64,000 nt of DNA from COE1 sp949066965 (GTDB taxonomy: Bacteria > Bacillota > Clostridia > Lachnospirales > Lachnospiraceae), in NCBI GenBank assembly GCA_949066965.1, contig CARTDA010000006.1, positions 1 to 64,000 on the forward strand, given 5' to 3'. The translations under genes and the position numbers were made by a program. A model generated the notes under the pieces. It saw only the letters and a list, made by a program, of their open reading frames with translations, did not search any database and had not been told where the DNA came from. Shown piece by piece: positions 50,379 to 58,852 of this stretch (positions within the stretch are counted from its first letter, which is position 1; each line of letters starts with the position of its first letter).

Positions 50379-52007
50379 ATGAATACAAACATAAGTAAGA
50401 AAACCTATGTAACATACATTATTTGTTCAGTTATTATCTGCATATTTTTAATCGCAATCTTTATATATGACAAAAAGACAGACACCCGCCAGCAGCAGTC
50501 TGCCTATGCCGTGGCAGAATGGACGGATTTCGAGAAAGAGTTCCGCATGAAAAAGACTGTGGTTTCGGGCACAATCCGGGTAGACCCATCCATCGGAAAC
50601 ATCCTTGCTTTTTACACTGTTCACCAAAACGTAAAGGTATACTCAAACACGACTCTTATCTATGAGTACCCTGTCAAAAACAATAACCCGTTGTCTGACT
50701 CTCCGGGTTACTGCTGGAACTTTGTAAACCTTCCTTATACGACAAATAATATCGAAATTGTTTTCTCTACTCCTTATTCTTCTTACCTGAAAACAGTCCC
50801 GGTATTTTATATGGGGAATCCGTTTTCCCTTCCTACATATATTATTACAGAAAATTTTGCTCCGTTTGCCCTCTGTATTATCATGTTTATTCTGGGTATC
50901 GTGCTCATTGTATACCACATAGTCGTAGCGCACAATATCAGTACAAACGGAAAACTTGTCAAGCTTGGAATTTTTGCTGTTTTTTTGTCCATCTGGTCCG
51001 TCAATGAAAGTACCATTACGACGATGATACTAAAAAACAATCTGGTGACATCCTATCTGTCATTCCTTGCGCTGATGGTGCTTGCCCTTCCATTCGCATT
51101 GTTTGTCAAAACATTCTACGAGGATAACAGCCCGATCTGGGAACTGTTCTGCAAGGCTGATGTCTTGCAAATCGTTGCCTGCCTTGTGCTTGCTTTTACG
51201 GGTATCGCAGATTTAAGGGAAACGCTCTGGACTACGCACATTATGCTGTGTGCGCTCGGGATTATCATCGTAGTGCAGTCCTACTCCCTTATAAAAAACA
51301 AAATACATACCCATATGGTAAAAGTGCATATGGCCTGCGTCCTTATATGCTGTCTTTCCCTCACTGTAGATTTGATTGACTTTTATTTTCTTAATATTGG
51401 TGACGGAAATACGTTCGGACGTCTTGGTTTTCTCACATATATCATCGTGCTCGGCATCGCTTCCACGCGGGAATCCGTCACGCTTATGAAAATGGGGCAG
51501 GAAGCGGACGCATACCAGACGCTCGCATACACAGACCAGATGACAGGACTCAACAACCGTACCTGCTTTAACGTGGATTTTGCCAAATTATCAGAGAATC
51601 CGCATGATGTCGCCGTTATTGATTTCGACCTCAATAACCTCAAATATACCAACGATACCTATGGCCACAGCGTCGGTGATGCGTACATCAAAAGCTGTGC
51701 CACCATTATCTATGAAATATTTAACGGAATCGGAAAATGTTACCGGGTGGGCGGCGACGAGTTTGTGACTCTTGTCGAAAACTCCTCGTCCATAGACATG
51801 ACACATTATCTTGCAATGCTTGAATCGAGCGTGGATGCCTCCAACCGTGAGAGCAAGCACAAACACTTAAAAATGCAGATTGCCTACGGATGTGCCACAT
51901 ATACACCGGATATTGACAAAAACCTGGAGGATACTTACAACAGGGCTGACAAAATCATGTACAATAACAAAAAGGATAAAAAGGAAAAACAGAAATTCGA
52001 GCGTTAA
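50379..52007 (+). CDS. Membrane diguanylate cyclase (GGDEF)
   Basis: A 542-residue enzyme. One N-terminal membrane helix (about 10-28) is followed by an extracytoplasmic beta-rich sensor of about 130 residues, then seven hydrophobic segments (about 165-370), an arrangement like 7TM-DISM receptors. The GGDEF domain (about 385-535) is complete: AYTDQMTGLNNR, DFDLNNLKYTND and YRVGGDEFV. No RxxD product-inhibition site is visible at the usual position. It should make c-di-GMP from GTP in response to an external signal. ATG at 50379 is chosen because GGGAGT lies 10 nt upstream; the in-frame ATG at 50370 is too close to that RBS. Confidence 0.92.
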   Translation: MNTNISKKTYVTYIICSVIICIFLIAIFIYDKKTDTRQQQSAYAVAEWTDFEKEFRMKKTVVSGTIRVDPSIGNILAFYTVHQNVKVYSNTTLIYEYPVKNNNPLSDSPGYCWNFVNLPYTTNNIEIVFSTPYSSYLKTVPVFYMGNPFSLPTYIITENFAPFALCIIMFILGIVLIVYHIVVAHNISTNGKLVKLGIFAVFLSIWSVNESTITTMILKNNLVTSYLSFLALMVLALPFALFVKTFYEDNSPIWELFCKADVLQIVACLVLAFTGIADLRETLWTTHIMLCALGIIIVVQSYSLIKNKIHTHMVKVHMACVLICCLSLTVDLIDFYFLNIGDGNTFGRLGFLTYIIVLGIASTRESVTLMKMGQEADAYQTLAYTDQMTGLNNRTCFNVDFAKLSENPHDVAVIDFDLNNLKYTNDTYGHSVGDAYIKSCATIIYEIFNGIGKCYRVGGDEFVTLVENSSSIDMTHYLAMLESSVDASNRESKHKHLKMQIAYGCATYTPDIDKNLEDTYNRADKIMYNNKKDKKEKQKFER

Positions 52008-52014
52008 ACGAAAT

Positions 52015-52067
52015 ATTCCAAAACAAAAGAAGCAGTCAACTTACAACTGCTTCTTTTGTTTTGGAAT
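52015..52067. terminator. Perfect 22-bp-stem bidirectional terminator
   Basis: Arms 52015-52036 and 52046-52067 are fully complementary (core AAAACAAAAGAAGCAGT), with a 9-nt loop. It separates the convergent cyclase and FliD-like genes. Confidence 0.85.
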
Positions 52068-52101
52068 TATTTTTAGGATTATTTAGGAGCTTTGTTATCT
52101 A

Positions 52102-52854
52102 TCAGAAATACCAGCTGCTATTATTGCCATAATTATTATAATTGTAATTATTATAGCCGCTGTTCAGGTATGAGTTACTCGTTCCATATCTATTGTAGGT
52201 GGATGTGGCACCATACAGCTTGTTTAAGGTATTCACACTGTCGGCTGCTGCTTTTTCTATGGTTTCCATCTTCACGCTTATCTTCTCCGCAAAACCGCCA
52301 TCCCTGGTAAACAATGCCTTTACCTTGTCAAAATCAGCCTTCTCCAACGTTTTTTCATCCAGGGAAATCTCACCTGACTTTAAAACCGTGATGCCAATGT
52401 CCTTCAAGTCACTTGTATATGTCGATACAATACTGTCCAGTGTCTTTCTGAGTGCGAGATTTGCAACGCCGCCAATGTCAGTCAGCTCATCGCGGACGGT
52501 GTTAAAGTCCGAAACAAACTCCTTAATGTTTTTGAAAAGGTTTTCCTTATCATTCTCCTGCGCCTTTTTGCCCGCCTCATCATCCGTATAGGTCATTTTT
52601 CCGATTGCAAGCATCTTCTTGACACTGCCCTGGATATCATCTGCTGCCTTCTCCACTTTCTCATACATGGCAAGCTGTTTTATCTTGGCTGTTGATGATG
52701 TCGTTGACGAAGTGGTTCGTTTTGTGGAGCCTGACCTGGAGCTGCTGTTTGTCTTGGAAGTCCTGCTGCCTAATATATGTCCGACACGGCTTCTCCTGGC
52801 GCTTCTTAAATTTCTTGCCCTCAACAACGAGTTTCTCGAACTGTTTATCTTCAT
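52102..52854 (-). CDS. Protein resembling the FliD C-terminal region, unknown function
   Basis: About 250 residues. The N-terminus is very basic and Ser/Thr-rich (RARNLRSARRSR; SSSRSGSTKRTT). Residues about 85-205 follow the pattern of the flagellar cap protein FliD C-terminal domain: DFNTVRDELTD, LRKTLDSIVS, LKDIGITV, then GEISLDEKTLEKADFDKVKA and LFTRDGGFAEKI. The FliD N-terminal domain is missing. The end is rich in Tyr, Asn and Gly. There is no signal peptide. AAAGGA lies 12 nt before the ATG at 52854. It sits next to flotillin and other lineage-restricted genes, not in a flagellar cluster. The resemblance is read by eye. Confidence 0.6.
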   Translation of the reverse strand: MKINSSRNSLLRARNLRSARRSRVGHILGSRTSKTNSSSRSGSTKRTTSSTTSSTAKIKQLAMYEKVEKAADDIQGSVKKMLAIGKMTYTDDEAGKKAQENDKENLFKNIKEFVSDFNTVRDELTDIGGVANLALRKTLDSIVSTYTSDLKDIGITVLKSGEISLDEKTLEKADFDKVKALFTRDGGFAEKISVKMETIEKAAADSVNTLNKLYGATSTYNRYGTSNSYLNSGYNNYNYNNYGNNSSWYF

Positions 52855-52973
52855 TCTACATCCATATCCTTTCCGATACTGTCTATAATGTAAATACAAT
52901 TTGTTTTGTTTGGCTGTTTACGTAATATATATCGGTAACGGAATGGAAAATCTTTATAGCCATTTTCCAAAAA

Positions 52974-53012
52974 ATGCAGAAATTGTTGATTTTTTTCAAA
53001 CAATTCCTGCAT
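52974..53012 (-). terminator. Terminator of the flotillin gene
   Basis: ATGCAG-AATTGTT and AACAATT-CTGCAT pair around one mismatch; on the minus strand TTTTTT follows. Confidence 0.85.
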
Positions 53013-53030
53013 CAGGCACAATTCTCTTTT

Positions 53031-54575
53031 TTAACCCGGCTGATTGTCTGCCGTTTTCTGGGTCACTGTCAGGTTTACCCCGTCAATTCCGTTGACGGTA
53101 ATATTCCTGTTGACTTTTGCATCATACGACTCTGCGTTTATAATGTTTGCAAGGTCAATGCCTGTTGTCTCCTTCATGGACTCGAAAAGCTTTGTCATGA
53201 CTGCCGGAACATTTCCAGCCACCTGCTCGACACCATTGGAACCGCCATCCCCGCCGATAATTGTAATCTTGTCAATCTGTGTCAGCGGCTCTGCTATCTT
53301 TCCGGCAATGTCAGGAAGCACCTTAATCATCATCTCGGCAACTGCTGCCTTGTTATACTTTGCATATGCCTCTGCCTTTTTCTCCATGGCTTCTGCCTCC
53401 GCCAGACCTTTTGCCTGTATGGCTTCTGCCTCCGCGACACCCTTTGCGCGGACTGCCGCTGCCTCTGCTTCTCCAAAGGCGCGGATACCCTGCGCTTCCT
53501 GTTCCTTCGAGTACCTGTCTGCCTCTGCCTGTGCCTTTTTCGCCTCCGCTTCACGCTGTGCCTCAAACTGCTGTGCTTCCGCTTCCTTCTGCCTCTGGTA
53601 AAGCGCCGCATCCGCCTTCTGCTGTGCAGCGTACTTCTCGGCTTCCGCCTGTTTCTTTACCTCCGCCTCGAGGGCACGCTCCTTGACTGCCACCTCTTTC
53701 TGCTTCAGCTCAATCTCGCGCTCCTGCTTTGCGATATCCGCATTGGCAGTCGTAATCTCGATGGTCTTTCGCTGTTCTTCCTTCTGGATTTCATATGCAG
53801 CATCCGCCATTGCCTTCTTGGTGTCCGCTTCCATCTGGAGCTCGGACTTCTTGATGGCAAGCTCGTTCTGCTTTTTCGCAATCTCCGTCTGTGCTGCCAC
53901 TGCTGCGTCGTTGGACTCCTTGTCTGCCGCTGCCTGCGCAACCTTGATGTCCCTTTCGCTCTCCGCCCTGGCAATCGCTGCCGCTTTCTTAATCTTTACA
54001 ATATTATCAATACCAAGGTTTTCAATGACATCATTCCCGTCAACAAAATTCTGCACGTTAAAGCTTATGATGTCAAGCCCCATCGCGGCAAGGTCCGGCT
54101 CCGCGTTCTCCTTTACCAGCTCCGCAAATTTCTGACGGTCCGAAACCATTTCCTCAAGGCGCATGCGTCCTACAATTTCACGTACATTGCCCTCGAGAAC
54201 CTCTCTCGCCACCCCTGCTATGTACTCGATATTCTTGTTCAGGAAGTTTTCAGCCGCAATCCTGAGCTTGTCCGGCTGGTTGCTGATTTTGACATTGACC
54301 GTGGCATCCACATTGATATTGATATAGTCCGCCGTGGGCACTGCGCAGCTTGTCTTGACATCAATCGGAATCAGCCGCAGGTTCAGTTTGTCCAGTCTCT
54401 CAAAGAACGGAATCCTGATGCTTGCCTTGCCGATTACAACCTTTGACTTTTTCTTGATACCTGAAATAATAAACGCCATGTCTGGCGGCGCCTTCACATA
54501 GCCCAAACTCAGCAGGACTATCAAAATAATAACCACTACCAGCGCAACTATTCCCCCTACCATTCCACCTTTCAT
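53031..54575 (-). CDS. floT: Flotillin-like SPFH protein
   Basis: A 514-residue membrane scaffold. A single N-terminal membrane helix (about 6-25), then an SPFH/band-7 domain (about 27-200; PPDMAFIISG, VDATVNVKI, GNVREIVGRM), then a long Ala/Glu/Lys-rich coiled coil with the EA repeats typical of flotillin (about 205-420; AEAEAIQAKGLAEAEAMEKK). The C-terminus (VEQVAGNVPAVMTKLFESMK) matches the flotillin end. It should organise membrane microdomains and affect membrane fluidity. GGAGG precedes its ATG. No NfeD gene, a frequent partner, is adjacent. Confidence 0.93.
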   Translation of the reverse strand: MKGGMVGGIVALVVVIILIVLLSLGYVKAPPDMAFIISGIKKKSKVVIGKASIRIPFFERLDKLNLRLIPIDVKTSCAVPTADYININVDATVNVKISNQPDKLRIAAENFLNKNIEYIAGVAREVLEGNVREIVGRMRLEEMVSDRQKFAELVKENAEPDLAAMGLDIISFNVQNFVDGNDVIENLGIDNIVKIKKAAAIARAESERDIKVAQAAADKESNDAAVAAQTEIAKKQNELAIKKSELQMEADTKKAMADAAYEIQKEEQRKTIEITTANADIAKQEREIELKQKEVAVKERALEAEVKKQAEAEKYAAQQKADAALYQRQKEAEAQQFEAQREAEAKKAQAEADRYSKEQEAQGIRAFGEAEAAAVRAKGVAEAEAIQAKGLAEAEAMEKKAEAYAKYNKAAVAEMMIKVLPDIAGKIAEPLTQIDKITIIGGDGGSNGVEQVAGNVPAVMTKLFESMKETTGIDLANIINAESYDAKVNRNITVNGIDGVNLTVTQKTADNQPG

Positions 54576-54673
54576 TTTCTTCCTCCATTTCTGTCATTTG
54601 TAATGTGTATTACTCGCGCACAGGACTTAGACAGCTTTAGCTGCATATTTCCTTTCCGTGTCCGTGTGCAATT

Positions 54674-54760
54674 GAGTAGGGGAATGACCTTCTCCACTAC
54701 TCGCTGCGCCGGGCGTCCGTCAGCCTTAGCTGACATATTTCCTTTGGACGCCCGTGTGCA
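54674..54760. repeat. Copy 2 of the GAGTAGGGGAATGACC intergenic repeat
   Basis: The same two conserved blocks as at 46774-46804, GAGTAGGGGAATGACC and CGCCCGTGTGCA, here separated by about 59 bp that include CACTACTCGCTGCGC and a CAGC...GCTG stem. GTGTGCA also occurs just before the first block. Non-coding. Confidence 0.6.
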
Positions 54761-54767
54761 TAAAAAA

Positions 54768-54796
54768 TGTAACGATCCAGTCTCTGAACCGTTACA
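54768..54796 (-). terminator. Terminator downstream of the DUF6033-like gene
   Basis: TGTAACG and CGTTACA pair across 15 nt; on the minus strand TTTTTTATG follows. Confidence 0.7.
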
Positions 54797-54866
54797 TACA
54801 GTATAACATGAAATGAAAACCATGTCATTATTCTTTTTCCCTGTTATTCAAACGCAGGCTAAGGAA

Positions 54867-55697
54867 CTAAACCGCAAAGTCCACTTTCCGCCCAACCTGA
54901 TTTTCGTGGTTTGACAGGAAACCGCCGCTTTCGAACAGATACTCATTGTCCTCAATAATCCGAATCAGTTCGTCAATGGAGTCTGCCATAAAAGTCACTT
55001 CATCGTCCTTCACCTCTATATCCTTTCGCTCCTCACGGCTCTTTTCCAGCTTCTCCTGCTGCTTTTTCTGCTCTGCCTTCTTCTGCTCTTTCTTTTCCTC
55101 CGCTTTCTTCGCTGCCTTTTTCTTTGCCAGTCTCTGCTGGGCAGTCTTGTTCTGCGCCCGGAAAGATTTGTCCATCGTCGCAAAGAACGATGCCGCTCCG
55201 TCGTCATTGACCTTCATGCCGCAGTTCTTCACATTCATTCCCATGCCTGCCAGCTTGTTCTTTAGCTGTGACAGCCCGCTTGCACCCTGTGAGATAATGC
55301 CCTCATACTGCTTGCGGTACTCTTCATCCACTGCCATGCGCTCAATTTTTTCCTCGTCAATCAAAACCACCATCCTGTTCGGATTGGCATACTTTGATGC
55401 GGTTGCCCTGGCAAATTCCTTCTGATCCTTGCTCACAAGGATAAAGTCAAGGTTTCCGTACTTTTTCTTTAGTTCCTCATAATACTTTGCAGCGCCCTCA
55501 CTCAGCTCAGGTTTTCCGATTGTCCTTCCGCCAACCGGTGTCTTTTTGACAGTCTCCTTGGATTCCTCTGGCTTTTTTGTAACCACGATGTCTTCCTTCG
55601 GTTCGTCTGTCTTTGATTTTCTGCTTGTTTTTGATGTGTTGTAGTAAGCCGAAACGCTTTCTGCAACAGCGGGCATTCCCGCGGAAATGGTACTCAT
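54867..55697 (-). CDS. DUF6033-like protein
   Basis: A 276-residue soluble protein. An N-terminal low-complexity stretch (about 17-55) precedes a conserved-looking part (about 65-170: AAKYYEELKKKYGNLDFILV, GLSQLKNKLAGMGMNVKN), a Lys/Glu/Gln-rich coiled coil (about 188-232) and a C-terminal helix. I associate the GLSQLKNKLAGMG region with DUF6033, a Lachnospiraceae protein family of unknown function. GGAGGG precedes the ATG. It is the third gene of a minus-strand group with the two ORFs on its right. Codon use looks like that of neighbouring housekeeping genes. Confidence 0.65.
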   Translation of the reverse strand: MSTISAGMPAVAESVSAYYNTSKTSRKSKTDEPKEDIVVTKKPEESKETVKKTPVGGRTIGKPELSEGAAKYYEELKKKYGNLDFILVSKDQKEFARATASKYANPNRMVVLIDEEKIERMAVDEEYRKQYEGIISQGASGLSQLKNKLAGMGMNVKNCGMKVNDDGAASFFATMDKSFRAQNKTAQQRLAKKKAAKKAEEKKEQKKAEQKKQQEKLEKSREERKDIEVKDDEVTFMADSIDELIRIIEDNEYLFESGGFLSNHENQVGRKVDFAV

Positions 55698-55785
55698 AGC
55701 TCATCCCTCCCTGATCCTATTACAGCCAACATCCGTTTTAGCTGGTACCTTGTTAATATGTTGCCTTGATATCAATTAACATGAT

Positions 55786-56190
55786 TTATGCTTTTGCATG
55801 AAAGCCTGCGCTCTCTGTCTCCGAAGCCCAGAATATACTGTTATATTTTACCTGTGCCTCAATTTCTCTGACATTTGTCGTCCTAATGGTGGAACGTGTT
55901 ATCTGTTTACTTACTTTATCTGCCGCACCTATTTCTGTGCTGATATTGTTGTAATTTTCCATGCGGCAGACACAGCTTACAATTTCCCCCCCGGTAACGG
56001 AAATCATATCCCTTAAGTTTTTCATACAGTCAGGCAGCATATCCAGATTCTGTTCCAGCCACTTTCCGATTGTCTTATCCTTTGCCGCCCTGTAATACAG
56101 TCTCTGGCTGATTTCCACCTGATAACCGTCTGCTTTCATGCACTCATAATTCTGTTTGATATGTCTTTCATATTTATCATCCATCAGCAT
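55786..56190 (-). CDS. Hypothetical 134-residue protein
   Basis: No family recognised. The protein is soluble and mainly helical in the first 60 residues (DKYERHIKQNYECMKADGY), with two Cys in GGEIVSCVCRMENYNN near residue 70. The C-terminal part is polar. It lies 41 bp after the acidic coiled-coil protein gene and 88 bp before the DUF6033-like gene, all in the same direction, so it is probably part of that operon. The RBS (AAGGGG) is distant from the first ATG; the ATG two codons later is an alternative. Confidence 0.6.
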   Translation of the reverse strand: MLMDDKYERHIKQNYECMKADGYQVEISQRLYYRAAKDKTIGKWLEQNLDMLPDCMKNLRDMISVTGGEIVSCVCRMENYNNISTEIGAADKVSKQITRSTIRTTNVREIEAQVKYNSIFWASETESAGFHAKA

Positions 56191-56231
56191 GTACGAAATT
56201 TTGTCCCCTTACAATCCAACTGCACCTGCCC

Positions 56232-56810
56232 TTATGCCTTAATGTCAATCGGAACATACTGTCTTTCGAGATACATCTCGGTCAGTTTTTCCTGCTCGAC
56301 AATCTCCGGAAGCTCTTCCTCGAGCCCTCTCTCCGATTCTGCATTGTCTGTCAGCATCTCCTCAAGGGTCTCCTCCAATACCTCTTCCGGCATCTCCTCA
56401 ATATCCTCAAGCAGTTCATCGAGCATACCGCCGTCGTCCTCGATGCCGAGTGCTTCTTTTGCAAGCTCTTCTCTTCTTTCCTCGGCTGTCTTTGGCTCGA
56501 GCTCCTCGGCTGCCTTTGCGATTTTCTCTCCAAGCTCCTCTGCCTCATCCATACAGTGCATCATCTGTTCATAGTTAAACTGCCTTTTTACCGCATCTAT
56601 CTGGTCATTATAGTTGTTAAACAATTCCAGCTTCTTTCCGATTTCTTCCAGCGTATCACAGTGCATATTTTTCAAATCTGCCTTTTTTCCTTCAAAAAAA
56701 TCTACCTGCGCCTGTGTCTTCTGAATCCGCTCCTGCTTCTCCTCGGTACTCTTAAGTCCCCATCCGGAATGCAGCATAAAACCGGACCCATCATTCATAA
56801 AAATATTCAT
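56232..56810 (-). CDS. Hypothetical acidic coiled-coil protein
   Basis: A 192-residue protein. A short N-terminal segment (MNIFMNDGSGFMLHSGWGL) is followed by helical coiled coil (about 20-115) and a very acidic Glu/Leu-rich tail (about 120-175; LEDIEEMPEEVLEETLEEML). No membrane segment. GGAGGGG 4 nt upstream of ATG 56810 decides the start. First gene of the group leading to the DUF6033-like gene. It may be a scaffold or adaptor; function unknown. Confidence 0.65.
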   Translation of the reverse strand: MNIFMNDGSGFMLHSGWGLKSTEEKQERIQKTQAQVDFFEGKKADLKNMHCDTLEEIGKKLELFNNYNDQIDAVKRQFNYEQMMHCMDEAEELGEKIAKAAEELEPKTAEERREELAKEALGIEDDGGMLDELLEDIEEMPEEVLEETLEEMLTDNAESERGLEEELPEIVEQEKLTEMYLERQYVPIDIKA

Positions 56811-57067
56811 GCTTCCCCTCCATACTGCCAACTGTACTGGCTCCCATATATACTCTTTTATTGATACCCTGCCGCCTCTATATGATATATCGGTCTTAAA
56901 CGCAAAAGAATCAACTGTTTTTCTAATTTTATTTTACAGATTTGCAGGTATCGTTGCACAGACATTCTTCCTCCCAAAATTTTAATAGAAAAACAGACTA
57001 AATTATTTTCAGATTATGTCGATAAATATAAGAGGGTATTTTATTTTTTATCAACGGAGGATGCATA

Positions 57068-57694
57068 ATGAAAGCTGAACCAAATGATTGGAGACCATAT
57101 GGTAAAATCGTTTATCAAAAACAAAATTTCATAGTCAAGCAGGTGGCACTGTTGCCCGAGAAAGCAGCCGAGTATGACAGCGCTCCTGACTACACATGCT
57201 GTCCGATTCAGTCCTGGCAGCATACGGATTTACATAAGTTATTTGATGACTGGCGCAAGCAGTTCGCCAAGGCATCGGGAAACGGCATCTGCAAACGGAT
57301 TCCATGTATCTGTTATCCGGATGCAATAGCCTTTCGGGCAGCTTACTTAGCCGGCATCAAACACAGTGCATTTATGAAGGCTATGGCAGATAACCTCAAT
57401 AACGGATGGGAAACTGCAAGAATCGTTGCACATGATACCGTCACGAAAGCGACAAAAGCAAAAGACATGAAGGAAATTTGCAAAGCCATAGGATATCCTC
57501 CATTTATAATCGCTGCACTTGGCAAGGCTCTTCTCAAGTTTGAGGACGGAGACGCAATGCCGCTTATAGCCAAATTTTATGAAGAACTGATTACAGGAAT
57601 TCTCTATGTACCCGTAGAAAAGCTTGATGAGCTGGCTTTTAAGATTTCTGACAAAACGTGGGAAGTAATTGATTCAACAGAATTTAATTATTAG
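57068..57694 (+). CDS. Hypothetical 208-residue protein
   Basis: No family recognised. The first 50 residues look beta-rich (KIVYQKQNFIVKQVALLP), the middle has PCICYPDAIAFRAAYLAGIK, and the remainder is helical. It has several Cys (CC at 44-45, C at 75, 80, 82) that might bind metal. GGAGG lies 7 nt before the ATG, and a strong terminator follows, so it is a single-gene unit. No signal peptide or membrane helix. Confidence 0.7.
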   Translation: MKAEPNDWRPYGKIVYQKQNFIVKQVALLPEKAAEYDSAPDYTCCPIQSWQHTDLHKLFDDWRKQFAKASGNGICKRIPCICYPDAIAFRAAYLAGIKHSAFMKAMADNLNNGWETARIVAHDTVTKATKAKDMKEICKAIGYPPFIIAALGKALLKFEDGDAMPLIAKFYEELITGILYVPVEKLDELAFKISDKTWEVIDSTEFNY

Positions 57695-57722
57695 ACAACC
57701 TTATTATAATTATGGCACTTTC

Positions 57723-57752
57723 AAACAAGCAGACTGAAATCTGCTTGTTTTT
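57723..57752 (+). terminator. Terminator of the 208-residue protein gene
   Basis: AAACAAGCAGA and TCTGCTTGTTT pair over 11 bp and end in TTTTT. Confidence 0.92.
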
Positions 57753-57817
57753 GTCGTGTGTATTAAATTACTGCTTGCCCCATTCCGGCAACAGATAAAA
57801 ATCCATGCAGGATTTGC

Positions 57818-58852
57818 TTACCGGACAGGCAGAAACACGGAAAAGACAGAGCCCCTATGTACCTCCGAAGACAATTTGATATAGCCGCCCTGTTTCATGA
57901 TAATTTCGCGTGCCAGATACAGACCGATACCCACTCCTGGCTCGTCGTGCACTTCCTCCTCCCGGTAAAAGCGCCGGAAAACAGCTGCCTGACTGCCCTC
58001 CGGAATGCCCTTCCCGGTATCTGCCACATCCAGCTTGACATACATCTCCCACTGTTCCACCGAGACGCGGATTCTGCCGCCGTCAGGTGTGTACTTCACT
58101 GCATTGTCCAACAGATTAAAAATCGCTTCCGCCGTCCATCTGCTGTCATGGGGCAGATGCAGTTTCTCCGGGCACTCAACGGTGACGGCAATGTTCTTTT
58201 TCTCCGCACCATATACAATACCGCTCATAGCCATTGCCAGCGTGCCAAACAGCGGCATATCCTTCTTTTCCAGGCGGACTGCCCCCACCTCCATGCGAGA
58301 GGTTTTCACCAGTGCCTGGAAAAGAAAATCAAGCTTGTCGGTCTGACTGCGGATTCCCTGTAAAAACTCTGTGCGTTCCTGTTCCGTAACAGGTTTTTCC
58401 AGCAGCGTCTCCGTCACCATTTTCAGGTTGCTCACCGGAGTTTTTACCTGGTGTGAAATATCTGACACCAGCATCTGAAGCTCCCTGCGTTCCTCGTCAA
58501 GCTTGTATCTGTTTTTCTGTGAAATCTGGTTAAAACGTTCAAGCTGATGGCAAATCCGCGCAAACTGTGTCTCGCTGTCTGTAAGTCCCTTCACATCCTC
58601 ACCGCTCATCATGCGGTCCAGAATATTGCACAGTTTTGCCACAAACGCTGTCAGACGCATCCGGAAAATAATAATTAACAGGAGATTCCATAATGCCGCA
58701 CTCATCGTAAAAACGATGCCCGAAAAAAGAATTTCTTTGCTGCCCGATATCAGGTACAGCAGGATTGTCGCCCCAGACATTGTGATAATTATTCCGGTCA
58801 GTATTATCTTACAGAGCGTCTGCACATCAAAATGAATTCCTTTCATCTTCAT
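57818..58852 (-). CDS. Sensor histidine kinase without adjacent regulator
   Basis: A 344-residue membrane kinase. Two hydrophobic helices (about 14-36 and 42-66) enclose almost no external loop, as in intramembrane-sensing kinases. Phospho-His134 lies in SDISHQVKTPVSNL; the ATPase has NLLDNAVKYTPDGG, DTGKGIPEG and GVGIGLYLA. Its ATG overlaps the stop of the giant VWA gene by 4 bp (ATGA), so the kinase is translationally coupled to that gene; an ATG two codons later is also possible. No response regulator gene is adjacent inside the window. It may respond to envelope state relayed by the VWA proteins. Confidence 0.9.
   Translation of the reverse strand: MKMKGIHFDVQTLCKIILTGIIITMSGATILLYLISGSKEILFSGIVFTMSAALWNLLLIIIFRMRLTAFVAKLCNILDRMMSGEDVKGLTDSETQFARICHQLERFNQISQKNRYKLDEERRELQMLVSDISHQVKTPVSNLKMVTETLLEKPVTEQERTEFLQGIRSQTDKLDFLFQALVKTSRMEVGAVRLEKKDMPLFGTLAMAMSGIVYGAEKKNIAVTVECPEKLHLPHDSRWTAEAIFNLLDNAVKYTPDGGRIRVSVEQWEMYVKLDVADTGKGIPEGSQAAVFRRFYREEEVHDEPGVGIGLYLAREIIMKQGGYIKLSSEVHRGSVFSVFLPVR

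Noticed and set aside
52974..54446. Plus-strand frame of 490 codons antisense to flotillin
   Set aside because: The Leu/Cys/Arg-rich product is what the Ala/Glu/Lys coiled coil gives when read backwards.
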